Source: Olleya namhaensis (GTDB lineage: Bacteria > Bacteroidota > Bacteroidia > Flavobacteriales > Flavobacteriaceae). From it: a DNA stretch of 64,000 bases. Below, in pieces: positions 1-8,123 of the stretch; position 1 is the stretch's first letter, and each line of letters opens with the position of its first letter. The stretch covers positions 34,936 to 98,935 of the forward strand of contig NZ_FORM01000011.1 in the NCBI RefSeq assembly GCF_900114005.1, read 5' to 3'. A program made the position numbers and the translations under genes. The notes under the pieces are model-generated. The model ran no database searches and was not told the DNA's origin. It was given only the letters and a program-made list of their open reading frames with translations.

Positions 1-960
1 TAGCCATATAACAAGTTCTTTAAACTCAATTGTATAATAGCTCCAAAAACCTATATTTGCTAATATCTTTTTTAAGTTTCCTTCTCCTTTTAGTATATAT
101 GTATTTAAATCTTCAGTATTTGTATAATAAGCCTCTAGAGCTATTTTTGTTACATTGTTATTTTTTATTAGAGTTTTAATTAGGTCTGATTTATAACTGT
201 AAATTTCGCTTGTACCATGTGTGGCTTCGCCTAAGCCTATTATTCTTACTTTTGAATTTTGATTGGAAATAAAATTGGAAACCTGCTCTAAATTATTGTC
301 TTCTATTTTAGTTATGTATTTACTTAAGGTATTAGTAACTGTATTTAATTGGTTATTGTCCTTAAAAAAAGACACGTTTTTTATGTCTTCACCATCAATT
401 TTTAACTCAAAATTGTCAAACCAAGCTTTGCCTTTTCCTTGCATCAATCCGCTTAAAACAATAAAATTTTCGTCAGTTTTTACAACAGCAGCAAGTGTTA
501 TTTGAGTCCAGTCTTCGCTTCCTTTAAGTGTTTTTTCACCAAATTTAAATAATGGGAATGTTCCTGTGTCTTTATCTCGATGCCCCATTAATCTTAGCAT
601 TGCAATAGAATTTACGCCGTATAAAGAATCTGTTTTTACCCAAACGGACAATACAATATGAGCGTTTTTTTTAATTTTTATTGGGACTGTTAAAGATAGT
701 GTGGCATAAGTTTTAGAATCTTGATTTAAGCCTGTTATACCAACGCTTTTTTTCCCATCAATAAATTGAGTTTCGTCTAGATCTATTTGGTAATTTTTGT
801 CAATTAAGTATGATACATCAGATTCTGAACTTTCTAATGTGTCGAGTTCAAAGCTAAACGAATTAGAATTAAACATAGGTAAACATAACGTAGACTTGTT
901 TTCTTGACTAAAAATTAAATTTGTAATTAATAGTGATGCTATTATTGCGATGGTTCTCAT
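1..960 (-). CDS. Erythromycin esterase family protein, N-terminal 320 residues (runs off the window)
   Basis: The minus-strand frame is open from the ATG at 960 to the window edge, so the C-terminus is missing. Residues 1-18 form a signal peptide ending LIFSQ. Residues ~25-200 look like an all-beta, carbohydrate-binding-like module containing segments such as LSVWVKTDS and AWFDNFEL. From ~residue 240 the erythromycin-esterase fold begins: IGLGEATHGTSE, then IALEAYYT, then a WSYYTIEFKELVIWL-like stretch matching the conserved region after the catalytic His/Glu pair. The family hydrolyses esters or lactones; true macrolide esterases are only a small subset, so drug resistance should not be assumed. 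The leader suggests export. The family call rests on the GEATHG block. The added N-terminal module is inferred from composition. Confidence 0.82.
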   Translation of the reverse strand, partial: MRTIAIIASLLITNLIFSQENKSTLCLPMFNSNSFSFELDTLESSESDVSYLIDKNYQIDLDETQFIDGKKSVGITGLNQDSKTYATLSLTVPIKIKKNAHIVLSVWVKTDSLYGVNSIAMLRLMGHRDKDTGTFPLFKFGEKTLKGSEDWTQITLAAVVKTDENFIVLSGLMQGKGKAWFDNFELKIDGEDIKNVSFFKDNNQLNTVTNTLSKYITKIEDNNLEQVSNFISNQNSKVRIIGLGEATHGTSEIYSYKSDLIKTLIKNNNVTKIALEAYYTNTEDLNTYILKGEGNLKKILANIGFWSYYTIEFKELVIWL

Positions 961-1061
961 AATTACTAGTAGTATTGCGTTTTTGTAGAGGTGTGTTTTG
1001 GTTACTAATTTAATAAATAAATAGCAAGTTGGACATTGGTTTATTTGACTCAGCTATTAAA

Positions 1062-1484
1062 TTATTTTTTAACCGTCTTAATACTAGTGTTTTTAAGGAT
1101 TATATCTAGTAGTTTTTGCGTGTCAGCTTCTTGTATTTTAGTCATGTCAAAAGTGACTTTGTCTCCGTTATCTTTGGTTATAATTAGCTTTTTATCGATA
1201 AATTGGGTTGTTTCTATTGTGTTAAAACGGATGTTATTTCCTGTCCAAGAGTTAATCCTTATCATCATGTTTGCTTTATTCCATTGGACATAGTTTTTTC
1301 TCCAAAAATGGTTACTGTAATATAGTATTTGCAGACAATATCCGATTAGATTTATAGTGTTATTTGTCTTTGGGTTTTCAAATTTTATTAACTCAAATGT
1401 ACCAACAAGAATAAATATTAGGGATAGCACTAAAACGGTAATCCACAGCCAGTTTTTATTATTTTCAAAGTGTATTGGCTTCAT
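1062..1484 (-). CDS. Small membrane protein of unknown function
   Basis: 140 residues. A hydrophobic segment at ~11-33 and a second weaker one at ~45-60 are followed by a soluble basic tail (~75-140) made of alternating beta-like stretches (MMIRINSWTGNNIRF, KLIITKDNGDKVTFDM) and a final helix. This arrangement, two membrane segments followed by a PH-like domain, is common in small bacterial membrane proteins, but I do not recognise the family. ATG start at 1484, no close upstream partner. It is transcribed in the same direction as the lipoprotein gene upstream but separated from it by ~130 bp. Confidence 0.6.
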   Translation of the reverse strand: MKPIHFENNKNWLWITVLVLSLIFILVGTFELIKFENPKTNNTINLIGYCLQILYYSNHFWRKNYVQWNKANMMIRINSWTGNNIRFNTIETTQFIDKKLIITKDNGDKVTFDMTKIQEADTQKLLDIILKNTSIKTVKK

Positions 1485-1612
1485 TTATTTAAATGTATTC
1501 TGTTCTTATTTTATTAGAAGAGAAAACTTACATTTTGTTACACAAAATTTAAAAAAAATCTATCGTGTAAGATGTTGAAGAAGTACTTCTGTATTTTATA
1601 TTGTTTGTCATT

Positions 1613-2185
1613 TTAGTTTTTAATATAGACATACCAGTCCCATTGTTCAGGGTTTCCGATACCAACACTTGGTGTGTACAGAAATAGATTAATCTTACCT
1701 TGAGGATTGGAGTTTCTGAAGTTTGTTACAGCTTCTAAATTACTGATAGCATTCCAGATATTAGAGTAAGCTATAGTTTCTGGATAAAATGCCGATGGAT
1801 CGTAGGCTACTATTTCAAATAAGTCAAGTTCTGGTAAGTCCAAAGTTTGAGTGGTGGTAGTAAAGGTTTCGGTTGTGTTTAATGTGTCTGGGTAAGCTCT
1901 TTCGCCAAGTCCTAACCAAATAATGGTTCCATCAAAAATCTTTTCATTCAACTCACTATAATACAATTGTATGTCTCCAAAATCTCCTGGTGGATTATAT
2001 GTTGATGAAATGGTAAAGCTATCTGATTCTGAAAATGTAAGCTCTTTTCCGCCTTCAAATTGGTGAGTTAAAAAGTCGACTTTTAGTAATAGGACTTTAT
2101 TGGTTTGTTCAGGAGTTACCGTGTTGTCATCCGTGTTACATGCGCAGATTAAGCTTAAGAATAAGATGTATATTATGTTTTTCAT
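1613..2185 (-). CDS. Predicted lipoprotein, unknown function
   Basis: 190 residues beginning with a short lipoprotein signal peptide (MKNIIYILFLSLICAC); the lipobox ends at Cys16 and is followed by polar residues, so the protein is probably lipid-anchored. The rest is rich in Thr, Ser, Asp and aromatic residues, with a beta-rich look and no recognised motif. It is not obviously related to its neighbours. Product name rests on the lipobox only. Confidence 0.65.
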   Translation of the reverse strand: MKNIIYILFLSLICACNTDDNTVTPEQTNKVLLLKVDFLTHQFEGGKELTFSESDSFTISSTYNPPGDFGDIQLYYSELNEKIFDGTIIWLGLGERAYPDTLNTTETFTTTTQTLDLPELDLFEIVAYDPSAFYPETIAYSNIWNAISNLEAVTNFRNSNPQGKINLFLYTPSVGIGNPEQWDWYVYIKN

Positions 2186-2275
2186 AATTAATGGTGTTAT
2201 TAAATAGAAGCGCTAGCGTGCTTTTGTTTACTTTAAATTACAAAAAAAATAATACATACTTACTTATTAAGTAAA

Positions 2276-3385
2276 TTAGTTAATTAGATTTTTAATAATC
2301 TTGTCAAAAAGCATATTTGAAGAATTATCCAAAAGTACGAGACCCGTTTTCTTTTTAGTGTTTCTTACATAATAAGTGTTTGCTGCCAGCCAGTTACCAT
2401 TGTGCATAGCTGTATTGTCAGATAAAATTACCCAACCAAAACCATAGTTAGATTTTGTGCCATTATTAAGTGTCGGTTTTTTAAATGCTTCTTGTAGATT
2501 ATTGACACTAATTAGTTTGTTTTTGTACCAAAACTGATCCCAAATTACAAAATCATTAATACTACTAAAAACGCCACCATCACCTGCAACTCCATCTATA
2601 AAACCGGGTTTTATTTCTCTAATTTCATTAGCAAAATCTTCAAAGCCTTCCGTTTTACCTTGAAAGGTTTTGTCTTCAGAAATTAGATTCCAAACCCTAG
2701 TGTTATTCATGCCTAAAGGGATGAAAATATTAGCTTTCATAAAGTGCTCAAAAGATTGCTTTGAAACTAATTCAATTAGTCGTGCTAAAATTATATAGTT
2801 TGTGTTGGAATATTCGTATTTATCGTTTGGCGAAAAATTAGGTTTTGGATTGTGTTTTAGAATTAGTTCTACAGCTTTCTTATTAGTTAGTATTCCGATA
2901 TCCTTTTTTGTTTTTTTGGCTAAATCAATATAAGAATCGGGTATTCCTGATGTCTGGTTTAGTAAATGTCTTATAGTTACATTTTGATACGGAAAGTTTG
3001 GAATGTACTTTGACACTAGATCATCGTAATTTATCAGCGTTTTTGATTTTAGAAGCATGATGCCACTTGCTGTAAATTGTTTTGATAGTGAAGCTAATCT
3101 AAACGCAGAATTGTTGTCTAGATGTTTCGATTTACTAAAATTTGTAAAGCCATAGGTTTTAGCTAAAAGGGGTCTGTGTTCTTTGAGAATTAATATACCG
3201 CCATTAAATTTTCTTTTAGATTGTAATACCTGTATCCATTGATCAATCAATACTGTTTTTTCTTTTTGACTAGTATTTTTAGGGATGTTTAATTTAGGCA
3301 CTTGAAGATAAAAAACTTTAAACCAAAGAATGAAACTGACTATTATTAGCACAAGTCCTAATATGATATAAAGTGCTATTTTCAT
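2276..3385 (-). CDS. Serine hydrolase, class C beta-lactamase/DD-peptidase family
   Basis: 369 residues. One N-terminal membrane segment (~3-24) is followed by a penicillin-binding-protein-like transpeptidase fold. All three motifs of the family are visible: SxxK as S99-L-S-K102 within FRLASLSKQFTA, the tyrosine motif Y192-S-N194, and the (H/K)xG motif H328-N-G330 within AMHNGNW. Members act on D-Ala peptides, beta-lactams or simple esters; the substrate cannot be read from sequence. The membrane anchor plus exported domain fits a periplasmic peptidase or esterase. Stand-alone gene between a lipoprotein and thiD, with ~130 bp on the upstream side. Confidence 0.85.
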   Translation of the reverse strand: MKIALYIILGLVLIIVSFILWFKVFYLQVPKLNIPKNTSQKEKTVLIDQWIQVLQSKRKFNGGILILKEHRPLLAKTYGFTNFSKSKHLDNNSAFRLASLSKQFTASGIMLLKSKTLINYDDLVSKYIPNFPYQNVTIRHLLNQTSGIPDSYIDLAKKTKKDIGILTNKKAVELILKHNPKPNFSPNDKYEYSNTNYIILARLIELVSKQSFEHFMKANIFIPLGMNNTRVWNLISEDKTFQGKTEGFEDFANEIREIKPGFIDGVAGDGGVFSSINDFVIWDQFWYKNKLISVNNLQEAFKKPTLNNGTKSNYGFGWVILSDNTAMHNGNWLAANTYYVRNTKKKTGLVLLDNSSNMLFDKIIKNLIN

Positions 3386-3519
3386 TTATGAGGTTGGTTT
3401 TGTTTTGGGGTCACGTATTGCGTTTGTGAATATAAAATATATTCTCCAAAATACTGAATGATTTTACACTCAGTTGATAGTCATTTAACTGTATTACACT
3501 GTTGTGTGATTTAAACTTA

Positions 3520-4332
3520 CTATAATCCAAAGTGATTTATTGGCCCATTACCTTGACCTAAAACTTTATGTTGCCCATTAAAAATAGCTTGATTTACATA
3601 ATGACATCCCTTTTTTACTGCAGTTTCTAAATCATTATTTAAGCTTAAATATGTTGCAATGCTTGACGATAAGCTACAGCCAGTCCCATGCGTGTTTTTG
3701 GTTTTATACCAAGGATTGGTGATAATTACAGTATCGTCCTTGTCTAATACATATAAAACATCAGTAATGACATCTGTAGTATTATCTAAATGGCCTCCTT
3801 TAAGTAAAACTGAGGTTTGGAATGTTTGTCCAATAGTTTTAGCTGTGGCTTCTAAATTTTGTAATTGGATAGGGTGACCTATTAGTAGTTCTGCTTCCGG
3901 TATGTTTGGCGTTATTAACGTTGCTTTGGATAAAAACTGTTTTAAATCATTGATGGCAGTGTCAGTGATTAATTTGTCACCAGAAGTTGCAATCATTACT
4001 GGGTCAATAACGATGTTTTTAATATTATAAAAGTCTAATTTTTTACTTACTGCTTTAATAACTTCTGAAGAATGTAACATGCCTATTTTTGCTGCGTGAC
4101 ATTGTATATCGCTTAAAACAGCATCTAACTGTTTGTTGATATGTGCAATGGGCATAGGATGTATATCGGTAACGCCTGTTGTGTTTTGTGCTGTTGATGC
4201 TGTTATGACAGATGTAGCAAATCCACCGCAAGCGCTAATGCTTTTTATATCGGCTTGTATGCCTGCGCAACCACCAGAATCACTTCCTGCAATGGTTAAG
4301 ACAGTGTTGTATTTAGAAGTTATATTTTCCAT
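3520..4332 (-). CDS. thiD: Hydroxymethylpyrimidine/phosphomethylpyrimidine kinase
   Basis: 270 residues, typical length for ThiD. It phosphorylates HMP and then HMP-phosphate to give HMP-PP for thiamine synthesis, in the cytoplasm. The N-terminal substrate loop reads TIAGSDSGGCAGIQAD (residues ~13-28) and the C-terminal anion-hole motif of the ribokinase superfamily reads THGTGCSLSSSIA (~residues 214-226), with the catalytic Cys in GTGCS. The start overlaps the end of tenA by 13 bp, so the two are almost certainly cotranscribed and translationally linked. With TenA making HMP from degraded pyrimidines, the pair forms a salvage module. No thiE/thiM or TPP riboswitch is visible nearby. Confidence 0.93.
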   Translation of the reverse strand: MENITSKYNTVLTIAGSDSGGCAGIQADIKSISACGGFATSVITASTAQNTTGVTDIHPMPIAHINKQLDAVLSDIQCHAAKIGMLHSSEVIKAVSKKLDFYNIKNIVIDPVMIATSGDKLITDTAINDLKQFLSKATLITPNIPEAELLIGHPIQLQNLEATAKTIGQTFQTSVLLKGGHLDNTTDVITDVLYVLDKDDTVIITNPWYKTKNTHGTGCSLSSSIATYLSLNNDLETAVKKGCHYVNQAIFNGQHKVLGQGNGPINHFGL

Positions 4333-4973
4333 TGTTCTTTGTTATAGGCACTATCCCAGAATAGCCATTCTAATTTAGAGGCTTTTGTAAAGGTTACTTC
4401 CATTTTATGTAAAACGTCTTTATTTGCAGATTCAGCGTATTTATTAACTATAGCTATTGCTTGATTTACTGATGCTTCAAAAGCGGCTCCGCCATAAGTA
4501 TTGATCCAATCTTGATACGGATTGTTTTGTTTGTTGGTTTGGTGCTCTAAAATATAATCTCCAATAGCTTTATAAATAGTAAAACAGGGTAGGATAGCAG
4601 CCAAGCCTTCTTCTAATGTTTGGTTGTTAATGATGCGTGTTAGGTAACTTGTGTAAAGCTCGCACGTAGGAGAGGGGACGTTGTTAAACGTAACTGATTT
4701 CATGAAAACGTGATGTAATGCGTTTTCAACAGCAATAATTCCTGTGGCAGCGTCTAAAAAAAACTGAGTCTCATTACTGTCAGAACACTTGACACCGATA
4801 GTAGCAAGATTTTTTTTGTATTCGGCTAAATATAAAGCGTCTTGATTAATATAAAACTCAAAAACGGATTGTGGTAAAGTTCCATCCATTAATTGTTTTA
4901 TAAATGGTTGTTGTTTTATCGCTTCAAGTATTGGTGCTGTTTTGTGGTTAACTTGGTTGTACCAATTTGACAT
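4320..4973 (-). CDS. tenA: TenA-type aminopyrimidine aminohydrolase / thiaminase II
   Basis: 217 residues, full TenA length, all-helical heme-oxygenase-like fold. TenA hydrolyses 4-amino-5-aminomethyl-2-methylpyrimidine (and thiamine) to release HMP for salvage. The catalytic cysteine is Cys130 in the conserved ILPCFTIY segment; a conserved Asp is in FYINQDALYL (residues ~40-49) and the C-terminal WLFWDSAY block is present. thiD follows with a 13-bp overlap. miaE lies 70 bp upstream on the same strand, so transcription may come from there. No riboswitch-like structure was seen in the 70-bp gap. Confidence 0.9.
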   Translation of the reverse strand: MSNWYNQVNHKTAPILEAIKQQPFIKQLMDGTLPQSVFEFYINQDALYLAEYKKNLATIGVKCSDSNETQFFLDAATGIIAVENALHHVFMKSVTFNNVPSPTCELYTSYLTRIINNQTLEEGLAAILPCFTIYKAIGDYILEHQTNKQNNPYQDWINTYGGAAFEASVNQAIAIVNKYAESANKDVLHKMEVTFTKASKLEWLFWDSAYNKEQWKI

Positions 4974-5043
4974 AGGGATTCTTTTAGTTTACGAGTTTAT
5001 TTGGTTTGTAAAATGAAAACTTAAGTAAGGACTTGGATAAGGT

Positions 5044-5625
5044 TTACCCATGAATACCTTCACTTTTCCCATAGCTTTTTATAAGCTCGCCTTCAAACTC
5101 AACCAATTCTTGCCAGCGTTTATCCACGTCAATATCCTGACCGTATTTTCTAGCAAAAGTGATAAACGTTGTGTAGTGTCCAGCTTCGCTAACCATTAAG
5201 TCGTAGTAAAATTTAGAAAGCTCTTCGTCGTTAATGCGTTCTGACAATAGCTTAAAACGCTCGCAACTACGTGCTTCTATCATTGCGGAGAATAATAAAC
5301 GATCCACCATAGACTGCAATCTGCTACCGCCTTTGTTCATAAACTTATACAGCTCGTTAACATAATGGTCTTTGCGCTCGCGACCTAATGTGTAGCCTCG
5401 CTTTTTAATAATTTCATGAACCATCTGAAAGTGTTCCAATTCTTCTTTAGCTAGCTCTAAAAGTTCTGTAACTAAATCTACTTTTTCCGAGTTATGCGTA
5501 ATAATGGTAATCGCATTAGTCGCTGCTTTTTGCTCGCACCAGGCGTGGTCAGTCAAGATTTCTTCTATGTTAGACTCGGCGATAGTGACCCAACGTGGAT
5601 CGGTTTCTAATTTAAGGTGAAGCAT
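5044..5625 (-). CDS. miaE: tRNA-(ms2io6A)-hydroxylase
   Basis: 193 residues. MiaE is a non-haem di-iron monooxygenase that hydroxylates the isopentenyl group of ms2i6A37 in tRNA. Carboxylate and histidine ligands of a ferritin-like four-helix bundle are seen: AKEELEHFQMVHE (ExxH, residues ~78-90), EARSCERF (~117-124) and SEAGHYTTF (~146-154). Length and motif spacing match the family well. A -7 box (TATCTTTG on the minus strand, plus coordinates 5674-5681) lies ~50 bp upstream of the ATG. It could be the first gene of a miaE-tenA-thiD unit. The upstream side is occupied by repeat array A. Confidence 0.92.
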   Translation of the reverse strand: MLHLKLETDPRWVTIAESNIEEILTDHAWCEQKAATNAITIITHNSEKVDLVTELLELAKEELEHFQMVHEIIKKRGYTLGRERKDHYVNELYKFMNKGGSRLQSMVDRLLFSAMIEARSCERFKLLSERINDEELSKFYYDLMVSEAGHYTTFITFARKYGQDIDVDKRWQELVEFEGELIKSYGKSEGIHG

Positions 5626-5673
5626 AATTGTAGTGCGCTTTTAGGTTTTGGCATTGTGCCTTTATAGGTTACA

Positions 5674-5681
5674 CAAAGATA
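5674..5681 (-). promoter_or_regulatory. Candidate -7 box of miaE
   Basis: Read on the minus strand this is TATCTTTG, matching the Bacteroidota TAnnTTTG box, ~50 bp before the miaE start codon. No TTG at the -33 distance was found, so the match is partial. Confidence 0.4.
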
Positions 5682-5747
5682 ATTATAATTTATACTTTTA
5701 AGGTAATGTCACTTAAGTTGATTAAAGTTGTGCGTGTTTTATTGCAT

Positions 5748-7038
5748 CGCGTCACTTCGAGTGATTTGTGAAGCATGAGCAAATAGTATCGAGAAGTTTA
5801 TTTGCTAAGAAGTTCTCGACACGTCTCCTAAGGTCGCCGCACTCGAACTGACGCGATGTGCTTGCTATTGTGTGATTTCTTTTATGCAGATTTTGTTGCG
5901 TCACGTCACTTCGAGTGATTTGAGAAGCATGAACAAATTGTATCGAGAAGTGTATTTAAAAAGAGTTCTCGATACACGTCTCCTAAGGTCGCCGCACTCG
6001 AACTGACGCGATGTACTTGCTATTGTGTGATTTCTGTTATGCAGGTTTTGTTGCGTCACGTCACTTCGAGTGATTTGAGAAGCATGAACAAATTGTATCG
6101 AGAACTCTTTTTAAAAAGAATTCTCGATACACGTCTCCTAAGGTCGCTGCACTCGAGCTGACGCGATGTGCTTGCTATTGTGTGATTTCTGTTATGCAGG
6201 TTATGTTGCGTCACGTCACTTCGAGTGATTTGTAAAGCACGAGCAAATTGTATCGAGAAGCTTATTTTAAACAGAGTTCTCGATACACGTCTCCTAAGGT
6301 CGCCGCACTCGAACTGACGCGATGTGCTTGCTGTTATGTGATTTCTGTTATGCAGGTTTTGTTGCGTCACGTCACTTCGAGTGATTTGAGAAGCATGAAC
6401 AAATTGTATCGAGAAGCTTATTTTAAAAAGAATTCTCGATACACGTCTCCTAAGGTCGCTGCACTCGAGCTGACGCGATGTGCTTGCTATTGTGTGATTT
6501 CTGTTATGCAGGTTATGTTGCGTCACGTCACTTCGAGTGATTTGTGAAGCATGAGCAAATAGTATCGAGAAGTGTATTTAAAAAGAGTTCTCGATACACG
6601 TCTCCTAAGGTCGCCGCACTCGAACTGACGCGATGTGTTTGCTGTTATGTGATTTCTGTTATGCAGGTTTTGTTGCGTCACGTCACTTCGAGTGATTTGT
6701 GAAGCATGAGCAAATAGTATCGAGAAGTGTATTTAAAAAGAGTTCTCGATACACGTCTCCTAAGGTTGCCGCACTCGAACTGACGCGATGTGCTTGCTAT
6801 TGTGTGATTTCTGTTATGCAGGTTATGTTGAGTCACGTCACTTCGAGTGATTTGAGAAGCATGAACAAATTGTATCGAGAAGCTTATTTTAAAAAGAGTT
6901 CTCGATGCACGTCTCCTAAGGTGCCGTACTCGAATTGACGCGATGTGCTTGCTATTGTATGATTTCTGTTATGCAGGTTTTGTTGCGGTTACGTCACTTC
7001 GAGTGATTTGAGAAGCATGAACAAATTGTATCGAGAAG
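5748..7038. repeat. Repeat array A: eight ~155-bp nested inverted-repeat units plus a partial ninth
   Basis: The motif GTCACTTCGAGTGATTTG recurs at 5751, 5905, 6060, 6215, 6371, 6527, 6682, 6837 and 6993, giving a period of 154-156 bp. Each unit has an outer inverted repeat (left arm CGCGTCACTTCGAGTG, right arm CACTCGAACTGACGCG, one mismatch) about 75 bp apart, and an inner perfect pair GTATCGAGAA / TTCTCGATAC in most units. A linker of ~50 bp (starting ATGTGCTTGCTATTGTGTGA) joins units. The ninth copy stops after its left half, 10 bp before the amine oxidase stop codon. Copies differ by scattered substitutions. The open frames inside are by-products of the repeat. The array fills the space between the amine oxidase 3' end and miaE; function unknown, BIME/REP-like by architecture. 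Confidence 0.93.
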
Positions 7039-7048
7039 TAATTAAATA

Positions 7049-8119
7049 TTAATTAATTTCCGCTTTAAGCGAATCAAAAACATGCATTGCGCTACTAACC
7101 GCAGCTTCCATTTTTCCAGAAAACACAGTACTGGTTTCTGCTCCGGCTATAAAAAGTTTTTCATTTAAATAGCGTTCTTGATAAAGCAGGTGCCCATTAT
7201 TTTGCTGTGGCATTAAAAAGGTGTTCTCTGGTTTAATCGTATGTTTTTGATCAATCCAAACGCATTCTTCGTAATTCAAATACGCTAACGCTTGGTCACC
7301 ATAATAGCCTTGTAATTGTTCTAAAGCTAGATTTTTACGTTGCTCTTTGTTTAAATCGCTCAAATTAGAGCTCATAAACCCACTTAACGCATAAACAGAT
7401 TGCTCAGCATTAGAATGGTCGTAAAACTCTTGTAAAGGTCCTGAATTAGCATAAATCGTTCCGCTGCTTTGTGGGTGTTTCCAAAAAGGAGTTTTATAGG
7501 TAAAACCGACTCTAATTGAGTTGTGCATCCAAGTATGTGTTTTGGATAAGGTGTCTGTGATAACTTCCGGTAATTCTGGTGTTAGGCTAATGTTTTGGTT
7601 AAATAAGGCAGGAGGTAAGGTCGAAACCACATAGGTTGCATGGTAGGTCTGCTTATTTGTTTTTACTTCGAGGTATTCCGCTTTAAGCTGAATTGAAATA
7701 GCGCTAGTGTCGGTGTGTACGCTTGTTTGGTATAATTGATCTGTTAAGGTTTCAATTAGTGTTTGTGTCCCATTTTTGATGCGGTAACTTACGGAGTCAT
7801 TATTAGGCAAAGACACTAATTGTGCTTGCTTACTGGGGTCTGGTTGGTAAATAGCGGTCGAACCGTAAAACTGCTCAAAAACATCAATTTGTAATGATTT
7901 TAGTAGGTTTAAAACGTTTGTTTGCTGAGGTACTAGCCATGTTGCTCCAAGATCTATTGGTGCTTCATTGGTATTACGTTTGGTTACAATGCGCCCACCA
8001 ATACGTGTATTAGCTTCGATTATAGTTGTCTTTAAGTTTAGCGATTTAAGTAAATAGGCGAGTGTTAAGCCTGTTAATCCAGCGCCAATAATAAGTACGT
8101 CAGTGTTTTTTGTAGTCAT
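7049..8119 (-). CDS. FAD-dependent amine oxidase family protein
   Basis: 356 residues. An N-terminal Rossmann dinucleotide-binding motif IIGAGLTGLTLAYLL (glycines 12, 14, 17) is followed by the ribose-binding acidic residue E35 and IGGRI. The C-terminal FAD motif reads FIAGAETSTVFSGKMEAAVSSA, as in monoamine oxidases and related flavoproteins. Substrate unknown; it is shorter than typical MAO (~450) but similar to many bacterial members. No signal peptide, so cytoplasmic. Its start lies 4 bp after the recG stop codon, implying a recG-amine oxidase transcript. Repeat array A begins 10 bp beyond its stop. Confidence 0.85.
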   Translation of the reverse strand: MTTKNTDVLIIGAGLTGLTLAYLLKSLNLKTTIIEANTRIGGRIVTKRNTNEAPIDLGATWLVPQQTNVLNLLKSLQIDVFEQFYGSTAIYQPDPSKQAQLVSLPNNDSVSYRIKNGTQTLIETLTDQLYQTSVHTDTSAISIQLKAEYLEVKTNKQTYHATYVVSTLPPALFNQNISLTPELPEVITDTLSKTHTWMHNSIRVGFTYKTPFWKHPQSSGTIYANSGPLQEFYDHSNAEQSVYALSGFMSSNLSDLNKEQRKNLALEQLQGYYGDQALAYLNYEECVWIDQKHTIKPENTFLMPQQNNGHLLYQERYLNEKLFIAGAETSTVFSGKMEAAVSSAMHVFDSLKAEIN

Positions 8120-8123
8120 AAAC

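Noticed and set aside
1..960. Macrolide resistance gene
   Set aside because: The protein is only a family member with a leader and an extra domain; true esterases are a small subset and the C-terminus is not visible.
4974..5043. TPP riboswitch ahead of tenA-thiD
   Set aside because: The 70-bp gap lacks the conserved CTGAGA-type elements and is too short for the aptamer.
6056..6938. Open reading frames of 79-156 codons within repeat array A
   Set aside because: They follow the repeat unit exactly (same residues every ~52 codons) on both strands and have no start signals; they are by-products of the repeat.
5748..7038. CRISPR array
   Set aside because: The period is ~155 bp with no unique spacers, the linker is itself repeated, and no cas genes are present.
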